Source: Neoscytalidium dimidiatum
Taxonomy: Eukaryota; Ascomycota; Dothideomycetes; Botryosphaeriales; Botryosphaeriaceae
Direction: 5' to 3'
Length of the DNA stretch: 64,000 nt
Assembly (NCBI GenBank): GCA_037367355.1
Contig: CM074696.1
Span: forward strand, 4,650,001-4,714,000
A program made the position numbers and the translations under genes. Below are positions 22,651-34,448 of the stretch, piece after piece (position 1 is the first letter of the stretch; every line of letters begins with the position of its first letter). Under the pieces are notes generated by a model. That model had not been told where the DNA came from, did no database searches, and saw only the letters and a list, made by a program, of their open reading frames with translations.

Positions 22651-24789
22651 GAAGCATTATGCGGGCTGGATCAGGTGAGATAGAACAAGGAAAAAAGATT
22701 GAAGATTTTTCCATCCGCATCGTGTTTGTCATGTGCTTGATTGTGGCAATCAATTGTCGTGGGATGATGGGTAACAGCAGGCGACGTGGGGCTGAAAGTA
22801 TATTGCTCGCTGATTTGCATTCTGCCCTTGTCCGCACGCATCGTGTGCTTATCTCCAACCCGGCCGGCGGTTGGGTCATGAAACATGATAAAACTGAAGC
22901 GCAGATCCAGCGACATCTTGCCCGGAAAACCAAAAAGCCAATCTTGCAGACAGGAGTGAGAGTGCCGATGCGTTGGGTCTCGGGCTTGACTTTCCACACT
23001 GACAAATTATGACATCCTACCGGCTCAGTCGCTCGGCGTGGGGAAGCGAGGGATACGCCGGTGGTAATGGAAGGTGTTTTGACGACGCAGAAAGGCTTCG
23101 TCTAATTATCCATCGGGGCTCACTGTAAAGAGCCAGGTACATGGTGGGGAACACGCATCAGACATCCGTTGTTGGGGAAGCAACGTGGCCAATCGGCGGG
23201 TAGCCACCCGGCGTAAGCGGGGCGAGCCGACGACGATCCGCGGAGCCTCCACTTCCACCTTGCATAACGTTGCCCTCACTCCTCTATGTGGCAACATCAC
23301 TTTTTCGAGTTTTCACTCATCACTTCCGTCGTCGGAAGTAGGAATAACATCGCGCTTTTTCATATCATTTGCCCTTCCGTACCTTCTGAAAGCCAACCGC
23401 CGCAGAGTTGAACCAGGAGCAGAGACACGTCCTCGAGCAAGGTAGACTTGCGCTCCTCTCCACGAATACTACCATATCACACAGACCACGTCGAATGCAT
23501 CTCAACAGAGCTCCAAATCAATCCTTTCAGCTGATCCCGGCACAGTTCAATCCTGCGCACCCGTGTGATATCTGAATTGCTCTTCGGTATCTTGGATCTC
23601 CGTCTTTAGCTGCTTTTGATGAAACAGGAGTATTTGGACGCACTGAGCAAACGCCAATTCGCCCTGCTTACATCTCCGTCTTGACCGCCACGGAATGTGC
23701 TATCAACACCATGAGATACGGACTACCCCACGAAGATGTTGCAAGGCTAATACCACGTACACTGGCCAACTTGCAGTCCCACATTGTGGGCTCGTCGCCA
23801 TTCTCGGCTTAGGTCACACTGCTTTTTCACTTGGTTTCGTCCTAGCAGATGACGTGCATGCTGATTGTCTATCCGGATTTCGAGTCCCAGAGCCGTCCCA
23901 AACCACCTTGTGTTGTCGTCCGACATGTGGCGTTGACGGCTCCTTGAGTATGGTTTGCCTTAGATAAGGTGTACACCACTGACCTCAGGTTTGACCAGTC
24001 TGCAAAGCTCCTGGTTAATCTACCATGACCCATTGGCGCAGAAAAACAGAACATTCCAGAATTGAAACGTTCTCCAGGAACGGTGGGGCCCAACATCTTC
24101 TAGAATGCAGGAAGGCATGCATACCATGATGTGGGAGCTGGTGTGTGTACCGAGGCACCGGATCTGGTGCATGCAATGTTTTCGAAAACGGGCCAGGCCG
24201 AAACATCCAAAAAGCAAAACCCCGAACGCTGCCGACGTTGAGCCCTATTACTCCTACCGACTATTTCGAGCCGGGTATCGTACCTCGGCAAGTTGATTCA
24301 AACGCTCTAGTTGGCTGTATAAGATAAGCAATGCCTTCCTGCAACATGGTGAAGAAAAGCAAAGGCCCACAGCCATAATCCCCCTTCTCCACAATTTCAT
24401 CACCGTCAAACGTCCAGGGCACCACGGGCTGTGCGGCTCCTCTCGCCACCCTAATCACCGAGCCCGTCGCGCCATTAATCTCGCAAAACCTCCAGCATCC
24501 CAACCCGCCGCTATGGAAGACAGCACCCAAATTTATTTGAAAGATGCCAAACTTTCCGGGCTAAGAGCGGAAGAGACTATCCCGTGTGTTTCGGATATCC
24601 CACATAGCTGCGGGACGTTATACATTTGCCACAACATTCTGGACAGCGAGTGTTCCGATAGAAGCTAAGATGACCGGCTCCGGTCACGTGGTTTGTTTCT
24701 TCAGAGACGCCAGGTATCTAACGATGTGCACACAGAAACGCGAATACGAAAACCGAGACTCCCCAACCAATGCAGGTGCCTGACCCGCT
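22651..24789. other. 2.1 kb intergenic region with one weak coding candidate
   Basis: Between the 3' ends of the FAH-family and FSH hydrolase genes, so no promoter is required here. The minus-strand frame 24261-24530 has protein-like composition (CEINGATGSVIRV ... WTFDGDEIVEKGDYGCG) but no ATG and no convincing upstream exon. The rest has only short featureless frames. Confidence 0.4.
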
Positions 24790-25732
24790 TCAGTTATCCA
24801 CCCGTGCAGTTAGACGCATGATCGCCTCTCCCAGCTCCCCGAGCGTAACAGCGTCCCTTGGCACGGTGTGACCTTTGCCATGGTCAAACAACTCCGCGGT
24901 GTCCTCGTCGCAAAGGTTGAAGAGCGCAAGGCTTCCGGCAATGTACGGATCGTGACAGCCGACAATATGGCACGTTGGAATATCGATCACATCGTCGCAC
25001 TCATCTGCGAGAAGCCCCCGCACCTTGCCATCCTGGATCTTTAGCGGCGGCCATCCAGCCAAGAAAATTGCGGCCTGACAGTGTCAACAAGAAATTCCGC
25101 TCGGACCAGAGTAGAGAGGAAAATACCTTGATGCGGCGAGGGATACCATGTTCCTCAAAGCGACGACGCTCTTCCAAGATAAGACTTGCGGCCGTCGTCG
25201 CGCCTTCGGAGTAACCAAGAATGCCCTGCGGAAATTGAGATCAGCTCCCCAAGTTCAGCGGTTCGAGCGCGCGATAAGGGCGCTGCACTTACCTCGATCT
25301 CCGGATCGGCGTCGATGACATCGAACAGCTGATTCAGGCACCTGCGCAGGTTCACCTCGCTGTATCCTGAACCTTGGTCTCCGAAGAGCTGTCGCATCGT
25401 GTCCTCGGCTGAGGTGCCCTCGGGAAAGTCGCGAATCTTCTCGACGAGGTCCTCGAACCCTTCCATGCCGTCGAACTCGACGAAGCGGTACAGAGGGCCC
25501 GGGCCAAAGTAGTCCTCGAAGCCCGGAGGCGGCTTCGCCAGCACGGAGCCTTGAGTCCACGAGAAGTCGACCACGCCGGTCTTTTCGCATTCCGCCGCGA
25601 ACGGTCCGAGCTGGACCTTGAAGTTCTGTTTGAGATGTGAGAAAGGGCCGCTTCCAAGTTGGGTTTCGGGACGAAGGGCACGGCACGGACCTTTGCGCTG
25701 CCGTAGGCGCCAGGTAGACAGAGAAACTTCAT
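24790..25732 (-). CDS. FSH/LovG-family serine hydrolase, probable polyketide-releasing enzyme
   Basis: Four exons (25732-25691, 25625-25293, 25225-25127, 25074-24790; introns 52-67 nt) give 252 residues, normal for the family. The alpha/beta-hydrolase triad is complete: nucleophile Ser in GILGYSEGAT (formed across the second junction), Asp in VGCHDPYIAG, and His in HGKGHTVPRD. The N-terminus (KFLCLPGAYGSAKNF) forms the oxyanion region and spans the first junction. In fungal clusters this family supplies free-standing thioesterases such as LovG that release products from reducing PKSs lacking their own. Here it is head-to-head with exactly such a PKS. General esterase activity is the fallback. 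Confidence 0.85.
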
Positions 25733-27126
25733 GATGGAGAGAAAGAGAGAGAGAGAAAAAAAGAGAAGGTTGGAAACGACAGACTTTGCACAGCTGCGAT
25801 GGATTGAAGTGAGAATCGTTTTTGGAAGCGGGGTGAGCGCTCTGTTATTTGCAAGCACACGTGCAAATGAGGGGGGGCTAATGTTTCGTTTCCTTTTGCT
25901 CCAAGCAGGACCTGGCGGAGGCCTAAGTCACATTCGCTGGAACAGCGAGCAGATAGCAGATCAGGGATCTGCGTGAGCACGCTATTGGTGGGAGGGCTTG
26001 ACGTGACGGTCCAGACTTCCGCAAACAGGCTCCCGAAACGAGAGGGGATCGTCTTAGCAGAAAGCGGAGGGGTTGAGGACGGCTTGGCCTCGCGGTACTC
26101 GTTAATGTATCTCAGTCGATGGTTGCAGGCTGGAACGACCCTCGTTCGACCGTTGCGCACTGGCGCAGACGGGCCGAGAGGGACAGACCGAGCATCCGAG
26201 GCTTACCAGCTGGCCGGGATGCAACGTCCGCCGGGATATGCTGAGGGCTGAGGGGGAAGTCCACGCGGGTGCCGAACGCGCCCCGGCGTGGACGCGAGAA
26301 CTCTTCCGAGACAGCTCTTCTTCTGCAGCTCGGGGCCATTATTGCACGCAGCGACAGCGGTCCCCGGAACCGGGCTCTGGCGCCTCGGGCTTGCGGTGCG
26401 GAAGTTAGCGATCGTGGCGCTATCGGGACATCAGCTCGCGCCAATACTGCGCACAGAGTACATGCGTGCTGTGACCGTGGGGGACACATGTCGTGTGCTC
26501 CCGGAGTAGCAAGAGGTTCACGGCGCTATGGACAGGCCAAATGATGATCTGAGGATCCGGCATCGTTTGCGGGCAGGCGTGCCGACGGCACACACAGCTA
26601 ACGAGCGAATACGGCACCGCTCGCAGGGGTCCACCCATGCGCACAGCAGAGGGAGCGTGGCCGAAGAAGGACCGCGCCAACGGGAGCGGGGGAGCAGCTG
26701 TTCGTGCAGCACTGGCCAGAGCTTATCGTCACCCTACACATCCCAGCCCGCACCAGCTCGTCCTAACCGCCGTTCCAACCTGCCCACGCCGCCCTGAATT
26801 CATGCAGCCCTGCTCATAGTCCCAATGTAGCTGCGACGGCTGCTGCCCACTATCTGCGCCCTGGCCGTTCGACCTGGACCTTGTCCCGACCAAGCCACTG
26901 ATCAGCATCACATGCAGCCCGGCAACGTCAACCTCCAGAAGCTCGCCCGGGCACAGACCCTGCCCCTGCCGCACCCTCGTCCACTGTCGGCCTCGATTCG
27001 GAAAAGGAATTTCACGTTTCAACATGGCGCCTCACGCAGCGGACGCTCGCTCCTGTTATGAGACTGCCGTTCTGGGCTATCGACATTCCGAGGCCCAGCA
27101 CGCGCCCTGCTCGCCACCGGGGGCCA

Positions 27127-27132
27127 TATAAT
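27127..27132 (+). promoter_or_regulatory. TATA-like element of the PKS gene
   Basis: TATAAT about 215 bp upstream of the PKS ATG, followed by the CT-rich leader. Confidence 0.4.
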
Positions 27133-27196
27133 GGAGCGTGGCGACACTTAGCCTGGAGTTTATCACACCTGCGGTACCACCACCTCGGCACTCCAG

Positions 27197-27213
27197 CTCT
27201 CTCTGTCTCTCTG

Positions 27214-27252
<39 letters not shown>
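27197..27252. repeat. CT-rich microsatellite in the PKS leader
   Basis: Interrupted CT repeats ending in a perfect run of about 14 units, 90 bp before the PKS start. Long pyrimidine tracts are common at fungal transcription starts. Confidence 0.85.
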
Positions 27253-27341
27253 TCACCAGGCTGCTGCCCATATGATTGCCTGAGTCTCTCGCCCCTCGTC
27301 CCTCTCTTTCCAACAACTCACCAAGCTGAACCGGGGCAGCC

Positions 27342-30300
27342 ATGGCTGGATCGGCACCGCAGGAGGGCGCTCAGCCCACCCCGATTGCCATTGTCGGCAT
27401 GTCCTGCCGTCTGCCAGGGGACGTATACTCCCTCGAGGAATTCTGGCGGCTGATGTCCCGAGCCCGGAGTGGCTGGTCTGAGATCCCCAAGGAGCGCTTC
27501 AGCAAGGACGCCTACTGGCATCCCAACCCGGAAAAGAAAGGCTGCTTCAACACGGCTGGCGGTTACTTCCTCAACCAGGACTTGGCCTGTTTCGATGCGC
27601 CCTTCTTCAACATCACCGCCCAGGAGGCACAATCGTTAGGTGGGTCCTCACCCCTGTCCACTGCCTACCCCCCCGCTTACGTATTTCTTTCTTTCTTTTT
27701 TTCTTTTTTCAGACCCTCAGCAGCGCATCCTTCTTGAGTGCTCGTACGAGGCGCTTGAGAACTCGGGTATCCCCAAGGAGTCTATCGTTGGCAAGAACAT
27801 CGGCGTCTTCGTTGGCGGTGCTGCCTCGGACTATCGCCTGGGGAACCTCCGCGATGCCGACTACACCCCCATGTTCGACGCGACGGGCAACCATCAGTCC
27901 ATTCTTTCCAATCGCATCTCGTACTACTTTGACCTGCGGGGCCCCAGCTTCACTGTCGACACCGCCTGCTCCTCCAGTCTGTATGCGCTGCATCAAGCCG
28001 TCCAGAGCATCCGGTCCGGGGAGTCGGAGCAAGCCCTCGTCGCGGCGTGCCACATCAATCTCCTGCCAGACGACTTCGTGAGCATGTCAATGTCGAGGTA
28101 CGCGGCGATTCCAAATATGTCGCATGATGCCGCTGACCGTTCGCAGACTCTTCTCCGAAGAGGGCAAGACCTATGCCTTTGACCACCGCGCCAAATCGGG
28201 CTTCGCGCGCGGTGAAGGTGCGGGGTGTTTGGTCTTGAAGCCGCTCGACCAAGCATTGCGCGACAACGACAGGGTGCGCGCAGTAATTGTCAACACTGGC
28301 GTAAACCAGGACGGCAGGACCGTCGGTAAGTGGAGCCGCCGAAATTTAATTGTTCCGCCGACTCACGTGTGCCAGGCCTGTCGAGTCCGAACGGCGAGGC
28401 GCAGGAGCGTCTGATGCGCGAGGTCTACGCCAACGCCAACATCAGCCCCGAGGATACCGGGTTCGTGGAAGCCCACGGCACCGGCACGAAGGTCGGAGAC
28501 CCAATCGAGGCGACCGCCCTGTACAAGGTGTTTGGCAAGGGCCGCACCGCGCGACAGCCGCTCTACTTTGGATCCGTGAAGACCAATGTCGGGCACTTGG
28601 AGAATGCAAGCGGCGTGGTATCTGTCATCAAGGCAGCGATGATGCTCGAAAAGGGTTTCATCTTGCCGAACATTAATTTCGAAAAACCAAACGAGGCAAT
28701 ACCCATGGCCCAATGGAACATGAAGGTGAGACATACTTGCTTCCATCCGACATGGGTCCCCTGGCTAATACGAGGCTCTGCAGGTCCCCACTTCTCAACG
28801 GCCATGGCCAATGACGAAGCGTTTCATCAGCGTTAACAACTTCGGCTTCGGCGGCTCGAACGCGCATGCGGTGCTCGAGCGTCCGCCTTTCCCTCCGAAG
28901 TCTGCGTTGGTCAAAGAGTCCGCCGAGACGAGTCAGAGGCTGTTCGTGCTGTCGGCCAACGATGAGGACGCGGCGAAGAAGTCGATGGACAACCTCGGCA
29001 TCTTCTTGGAACAGCACCCCGAGGTGTTCCAGAAGTCGCTGACGCGTAACATCGCCTACACGCTCACCCAACGGCGGTCTCATTTACCCTGGAGGATAGC
29101 ACTGGTCGCCTCGTCCTCCAACGAGCTTGCCATCGCTCTCAACAGTCACGATGCCAAGCCAGTCCGGTGTTCGCAGCCTCCAAAGGTCGCATTCATCTTC
29201 ACTGGTCAAGGCGCTCAATGGCATGCGATGGGCCGCGAACTTCTCGATGGCTACCCTGTTTTCGCCAAGTCTATCCAGGCCGCGGATGACTGTCTGAAGA
29301 ACCTGGGTGCCGACTTCTCTCTGCTGGAAGAGCTCATGAGGGAGAAGGAAGCTTCTCGGGTTGGCCAAGCACACATCAGCCAGCCGATCTGCACTGCTGT
29401 TCAATTGGCTCTCACCGACCTCCTCAAGACATGGGGCGTCCAACCTACTTCAGTCACCGGCCACTCCAGTGGAGAGATTGGCGCTGCGTACGCTGCCGGG
29501 CTGCTCACTCTCGAGTCCGCAATGGCGATTGCTTACCACCGAGGCCAGGCCGTCATCAAGCTCAAGGAAAAGCACCCTGACCTCAAAGGGACTATGCTGG
29601 CTGTCGGAGCCAGCCCTGAAGAGATCCGCCCGATGCTGAAGATGCTGCGCAGCGGGCAGGTTGTCGTCGCTTGCGAGAATTCGCCGAACTCTATTACGGC
29701 GTCTGGCGACGTTGAGGCTATCGACGAGCTTGCTGCCGCCATCGAGCAGAAGCAGCAATTCAACAGAAAGCTTCGCGTTGATGTCGCGTACCACTCGCCG
29801 CACATGAGTTTGGTGGCCGATGATTACCGCGCTGCCATCGCGGATGTCAAGCCCCTGCCAGACCAGACTGCCACCTTCTACTCGTCCTTGCATGGGAAGA
29901 AGGTTGACGGCTCTAGTTTGGATGTGTCGTATTGGGTGGAGAACCTGACGCACCCTGTGCTCTTCTCCACCTCCCTTCGGGAGCTCTGCACGGATAGCAC
30001 CCCCGACGTCCTTGTGGAAGTGGGCCCTCATGCTGCTTTGGAGGGCCCGATCAAGCAGACGATCAAAGAGCTTGGCAAACAGGCAAGCAAGATTACTTAC
30101 CTTGGTTCTCTGATCAGAGGCAAGGATGCTGTCATCACTTGCCTGGAGCTTGCTGGTAAACTATACATGAAGGGCCAGCCGCTGAACTTTGAAAAGATCA
30201 ACTCCCCCAAGGAGGAGATCAAGACGCCTGTGTTCATCGCGGAGATGCCAACGTATCCGTGGTCGCATCAGACACGCTATTGGAATGAGTCTCGTATCAA

Positions 30301-33300
30301 CCAAGGCCATCGTCAGAAGCCGTTCCCACGCCACGATCTACTTGGTCGCATGGCCGACTACTCGAACGACCTCGAGCCGACGTGGAAGAACGTTATCCGC
30401 ACGGATGATTTACCTTGGTTGCGTGACCATAAGATGCAGGAGCTGACAACCTTTCCCTTTGCTGGATTCATCTGCATGGCCATCGAAGCCGCATCCCAGC
30501 GCGCTAAGATGCGCGAGGTCGCCTTCGATCGGTTCAGCCTCCGCGAGATCCAGGTTTCGCGGCCGCTTCTGCTCGAAGATGGCGTGGACTATGAGACCAC
30601 GCTCACGCTCCGCCCGTACGCCGAGGGTACCCGCTCGTACTCGGATTCTTGGGACGAATTCCGCGTCTGTTCCTGGGACGAGACGAAGGGTTGGACGGAA
30701 CACTGCCGCGGCCTCGTCGGGGTCCGCAAGGGCGACAACGAGAATCCCGTGTGCAACAGGCGCCAGGGCAGGGCGGCCGAGCGGCTGCAGGAGGCCAAGG
30801 ACCGTTGCAAGACGCCCGTCGACACTTCGCGCTTCTACAGCCACCTGAACGAGGCGGGCGCCATGTACGGGCCTGCGTTCCAGAACGTCGTCGACCTGAA
30901 CGCTGGGGACGACAAGGCCGTCGCGGTGGTTACCGTTCCTGACACGGCTGCTTCCATGCCGTACCAGTATGAGACGCCGTCCGTGGTGCACACTGCATTC
31001 ATGGACCTCATCTTCCAGCTCTCCTTCACCATTCTGGGCGCGGGCCGCTTCGGCATGAAGACGCTGTACATGCCGTCGGCAATCAAGGAGGTGCACGTCC
31101 TGCGTACGGTTCCCAACCAGCCTGGCCAGCGCTTGCATGTCGCGGCGTCGGGCTTCCCGGATTTTACTAGTCCCAAGCCAACGGATTTCTCGATGGACGG
31201 ATTGTTTTCTCCAGATGCACAGGAGGCGTCGATCACGTTCGAGGGGCTGACGCTGAGCCCGATCAAGGGTGACAGCTCGATGCTTGAGGGCCCGCGCGAA
31301 CTGTGCTACAAGTTGACGTGGGAACCCGCGGAGCAGGCGCAGCATGTAGAGAAATCTGGCACGGCGACGCCGAACGGCGTCGTCAATGGGGTCCCAGTTC
31401 TCAACGGCATCAATGGGGTGAACGGGGTGAACGGGTTGAACAGCCACCGCCGGAACAAGTCGAGCGTCACGAATGGTCTCAACGGCACCCTGAATGGAGC
31501 TCTAAACGGCACGTTGAATGGCCTTCAGGCTATCGAGGCTGACATCTCCAGCCCGCCCGTTGTCCTGGTGGCGGAGAACCCTGAGTCGAACTCGTTGGTC
31601 GCTTCTCTGACGGATGCCATAACGATCCGCACCGGCCAGGCTCCTACCGTTTCGCGCCTGGCTGATGTCGACTCCACGGAGAAGGTCTGCATCGTGCTAT
31701 CGGAGCTGGACGGACACATCCTTTCCAAAGCCACCCCGAAGATGTTCGCGCAAGTCCAAAAGATCATGACTACCTCTGCCGGAGTCCTCTGGGTCACACG
31801 TGGAGCGTACAAGTCTTCGACCAACCCGGACGCGAACATGGCTGTCGGTCTCATCCGCTCCGTCCGCTCCGAGACGGCAGCCAAGGCCGCCACTCTAGAC
31901 CTGGATCCGTACTCACCTTACGGCACGTCCGCCCAGGTAGAGCTCATCATGAAGACGTTCAAGCGGACGATGGTCTCAGAGAGTGCCGACGTAGACATGG
32001 AATACGCTGAGGAGGGCGGCAAGCTCGTCGTCCCCCGCGTCGTTGAGGACGGCGACTTGAATCTCTTCGTGCACCGCGAGACTCGCGAGTCCGCCCCGTA
32101 CCTGCAGGACTTCTTCCAGCCGGGCCGCCGCCTCCGCCTTGCCATCGAAACGGCTGGTGCACTGGACACCCTGTACTTCGAAGACGAGGAGCCGAAGCCT
32201 CTTGCAGACGATCAAATCGAGATCAAGATCGAGGCCACGGGCATGAACTTCAAGGACGTCGTCATCGCCATGGGCCAGCTGCCGAGCCCGTACCTGGGCA
32301 TCGAGTGTTCGGGCGTCGTCGCGCGCGTCGGCCGCGCCGTCACGTCGCTCGCCATCGGCGACCGCGTCTGCGCCATGCCCGAGGGCGCGTACGGCAGCTT
32401 CACCCGCTGCAAGGCCACGAGCGCGGCCAAGATCCCGGCCGACATGTCGTTCGAGGTGGCGGCGTCGATCCCGGTCGTCTACTGCACCGCGTACTACGCG
32501 CTCGTCGACCTGGGCCGGCTGACCAAGGGCGAGCGCATCCTCATCCACGCCGGCGCCGGCGGCGTCGGCCAGGCCGCCATCCAGCTGGCGCAGATGATCG
32601 GCGCCGAGGTCTTCACGACCGTCGGCAGCGCCGACAAGAAGCGCCTGCTCGTCGAGGCCTACGGCGTGCCCGAGGAGCGCATCTTCTACAGCCGCGACAC
32701 CTCGTTCGGGCCCGCCATCCGCGCCGCCACCGGCGGCGAGGGCGTCGACGTCGTCGTCAACAGCCTGGCGGGAGACTTCCTGCGCGAGACGTGGGACTGC
32801 CTCGCCCACTTCGGCCGCTTCGTCGAGATCGGCAAGAGGGACATCACCAGCAACACCCGCCTGGAGATGGCCAAGTTCGCCCACAACGCGACCTTCAGCT
32901 CCGTCGACCTGACCGTCGTCGCGAACGAGCGGCCGAAGATGATGGGCAGGATCTTCGAGGCCGTGATGAAGCTGCTGGAGTTTGGCGTCGTCAAGCCGAT
33001 CCAGCCGATCGGCGTCATGGGCGTCGGCCAGGTGGAGGCTGCGTTCAGGCAGTTGCAGAGCGGGAAGACGACGGGGAAGTTGGTCGTTGTGCCGAGGGTG
33101 GGCGAGCAGGTTAAGGTGGGTGATCATTCTCTTTACTCCCCGTGTGGAATGCTGGCGGTGAAGTGATTTGACTGACGGTTTATTTTCCCTTGGGCAGGCT
33201 ACGCATCTTCGCGCGAATAACTTGTTCCGTCCGGATGCTACGTACTTGATCGTCGGTGGGACTGGCGGTCTCGGCCGGAGCATGGCGAAGTGGATGGTGC

Positions 33301-34448
33301 AGAAGGGGGCTCGCAGCATCGTGCTCCTGTCTCGCAGCGGCAAGACGGATGGCAAGGTTGGCCAGCTCATCGAAGATGTGAGGCCCCTGGGTGCGAACAT
33401 CGTCGTCAAGGCTTGCGACGTTGCGGACGAGCAGCATGTGAAGGCTCTGGTGAGCGAGTGCGCCAGCACGCTTCCTCCCATCCGCGGAGTCATCCACGCC
33501 GCCATGGTGTTGAGGGTAAGACGGCCCACAGACATTTTCCAGTTTCAAGAACGTGGGAAAGGCTGACACACATCCCAGGACGTTCTCTTCGAGAAGATGA
33601 CCTACGAAGACTACACAGCCGTCATCTCCTCCAAGGTCGCCGGCGCGTGGAACATCCACAACACCCTGCAGACGGCCCACACGCCGCTCGACTTCTTCAT
33701 CGCCCTCTCCTCCGTCGCCGGCATCGTCGGCAACCGCGGCCAGGCAGCCTACGCTGCGGCCAACACCTTCCTCGACGCGCTCGTCCAACACCGTCTGCGC
33801 CAGAACCTACCCGCCACCTCCATCGACCTCACCGCCATCCTCGGCGTCGGCTACCTCGCCGACTCGGCCGACCAGGCTCGCCACGACGAGGTGCTCAAGA
33901 ACATCTCCGGCGACACGCTCGACGAGGCCGAAGTCCTCGCCCTCCTCGCCGCCGCCGTCTCCGGCGCCATGCAGCGCTCGTGCGCCGGCCACGCGCTCAC
34001 CGGCCTCCGCCTCGACGGCGCCAACCTCCCCTTCTACGCCGGCGACGCCAAGTTCTCGATCCTGCGCGACGCCGCGCTCGCGGCCTCCTCCCAGGACAGC
34101 GGCAACGCCGCAGCGGGCGCCAAGCTCTCGGTCGCGCAGGCGCTGCGCTTCGCGCAGACGGCCGAGGAGGCGCTCGACGTGGTGAGCAACGGGCTGCTGG
34201 AGAAGCTGAGCGCGATCCTGATGGTGCCGGTCGAGGACATGGACGCGGCGCGCGGCGTGACGACGTACGGGCTCGACTCGCTCAACGCGATCGAGCTGCG
34301 CAACTGGATCACGCGCGAGCTGCAGGCCAACCTGCAGGTGCTGGAGCTGCTGACCAGCGGCAGCCTGCGCAACCTCGCGCTCGCCGTGCTGCGGAAGACG
34401 AGGGTCGAGTGTCCTGTGGGGCCGATGAGCCCGACTGCTGCGGCGTAG
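27342..34448 (+). CDS. Highly reducing type I polyketide synthase (KS-AT-DH-ER-KR-ACP)
   Basis: Seven exons (27342-27639, 27713-28097, 28147-28325, 28376-28725, 28784-33115, 33198-33515, 33579-34448) give 2243 residues. KS (about 14-440): [30 protein letters not shown] (about 535-860): FTGQGAQW and GHSSGE. DH (about 920-1200): LRDHKMQ with the second-half Asp in FMDLIFQ. An Asn-Gly-rich linker (about 1270-1320) and a structural KR-like segment follow; no SAM-binding methyltransferase motif is seen. ER (about 1526-1848): [21 protein letters not shown] (about 1864-2060): [32 protein letters not shown], Ser about 2187. There is no release domain; the divergent FSH hydrolase probably supplies it. 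All core catalytic residues look intact except an altered DH motif. Product unknown. Confidence 0.93.
31376..31530 (+). repeat. Asn-Gly-rich coding repeat in the PKS inter-domain linker
   Basis: Imperfect tandem units encode runs such as [13 protein letters not shown] and [14 protein letters not shown] between the DH and structural KR segments. Probably an expandable flexible linker. Confidence 0.75.

Larger units (their letters stand above)
25733..27341. promoter_or_regulatory. Divergent promoter region of the FSH hydrolase and the PKS
   Basis: About 1.6 kb between outward-facing ATGs with no gene inside. The PKS side holds a TATA-like box and a CT-rich initiator tract; a GA-rich tract lies just upstream of the hydrolase start (25733-25765). 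Confidence 0.55.

Noticed and set aside
27197..27252. Repeat arrays considered as CRISPR-like
   Set aside because: They are simple dinucleotide or trinucleotide runs with no spacers, in a fungal genome.
30410..31447. 345-codon minus-strand open frame
   Set aside because: Antisense shadow of the PKS DH region, with no domain content.
31976..33535. 519-codon minus-strand open frame
   Set aside because: It is antisense to the ER and KR region of the PKS, whose catalytic motifs are intact on the plus strand. Strong GC at third positions opens the opposite strand.
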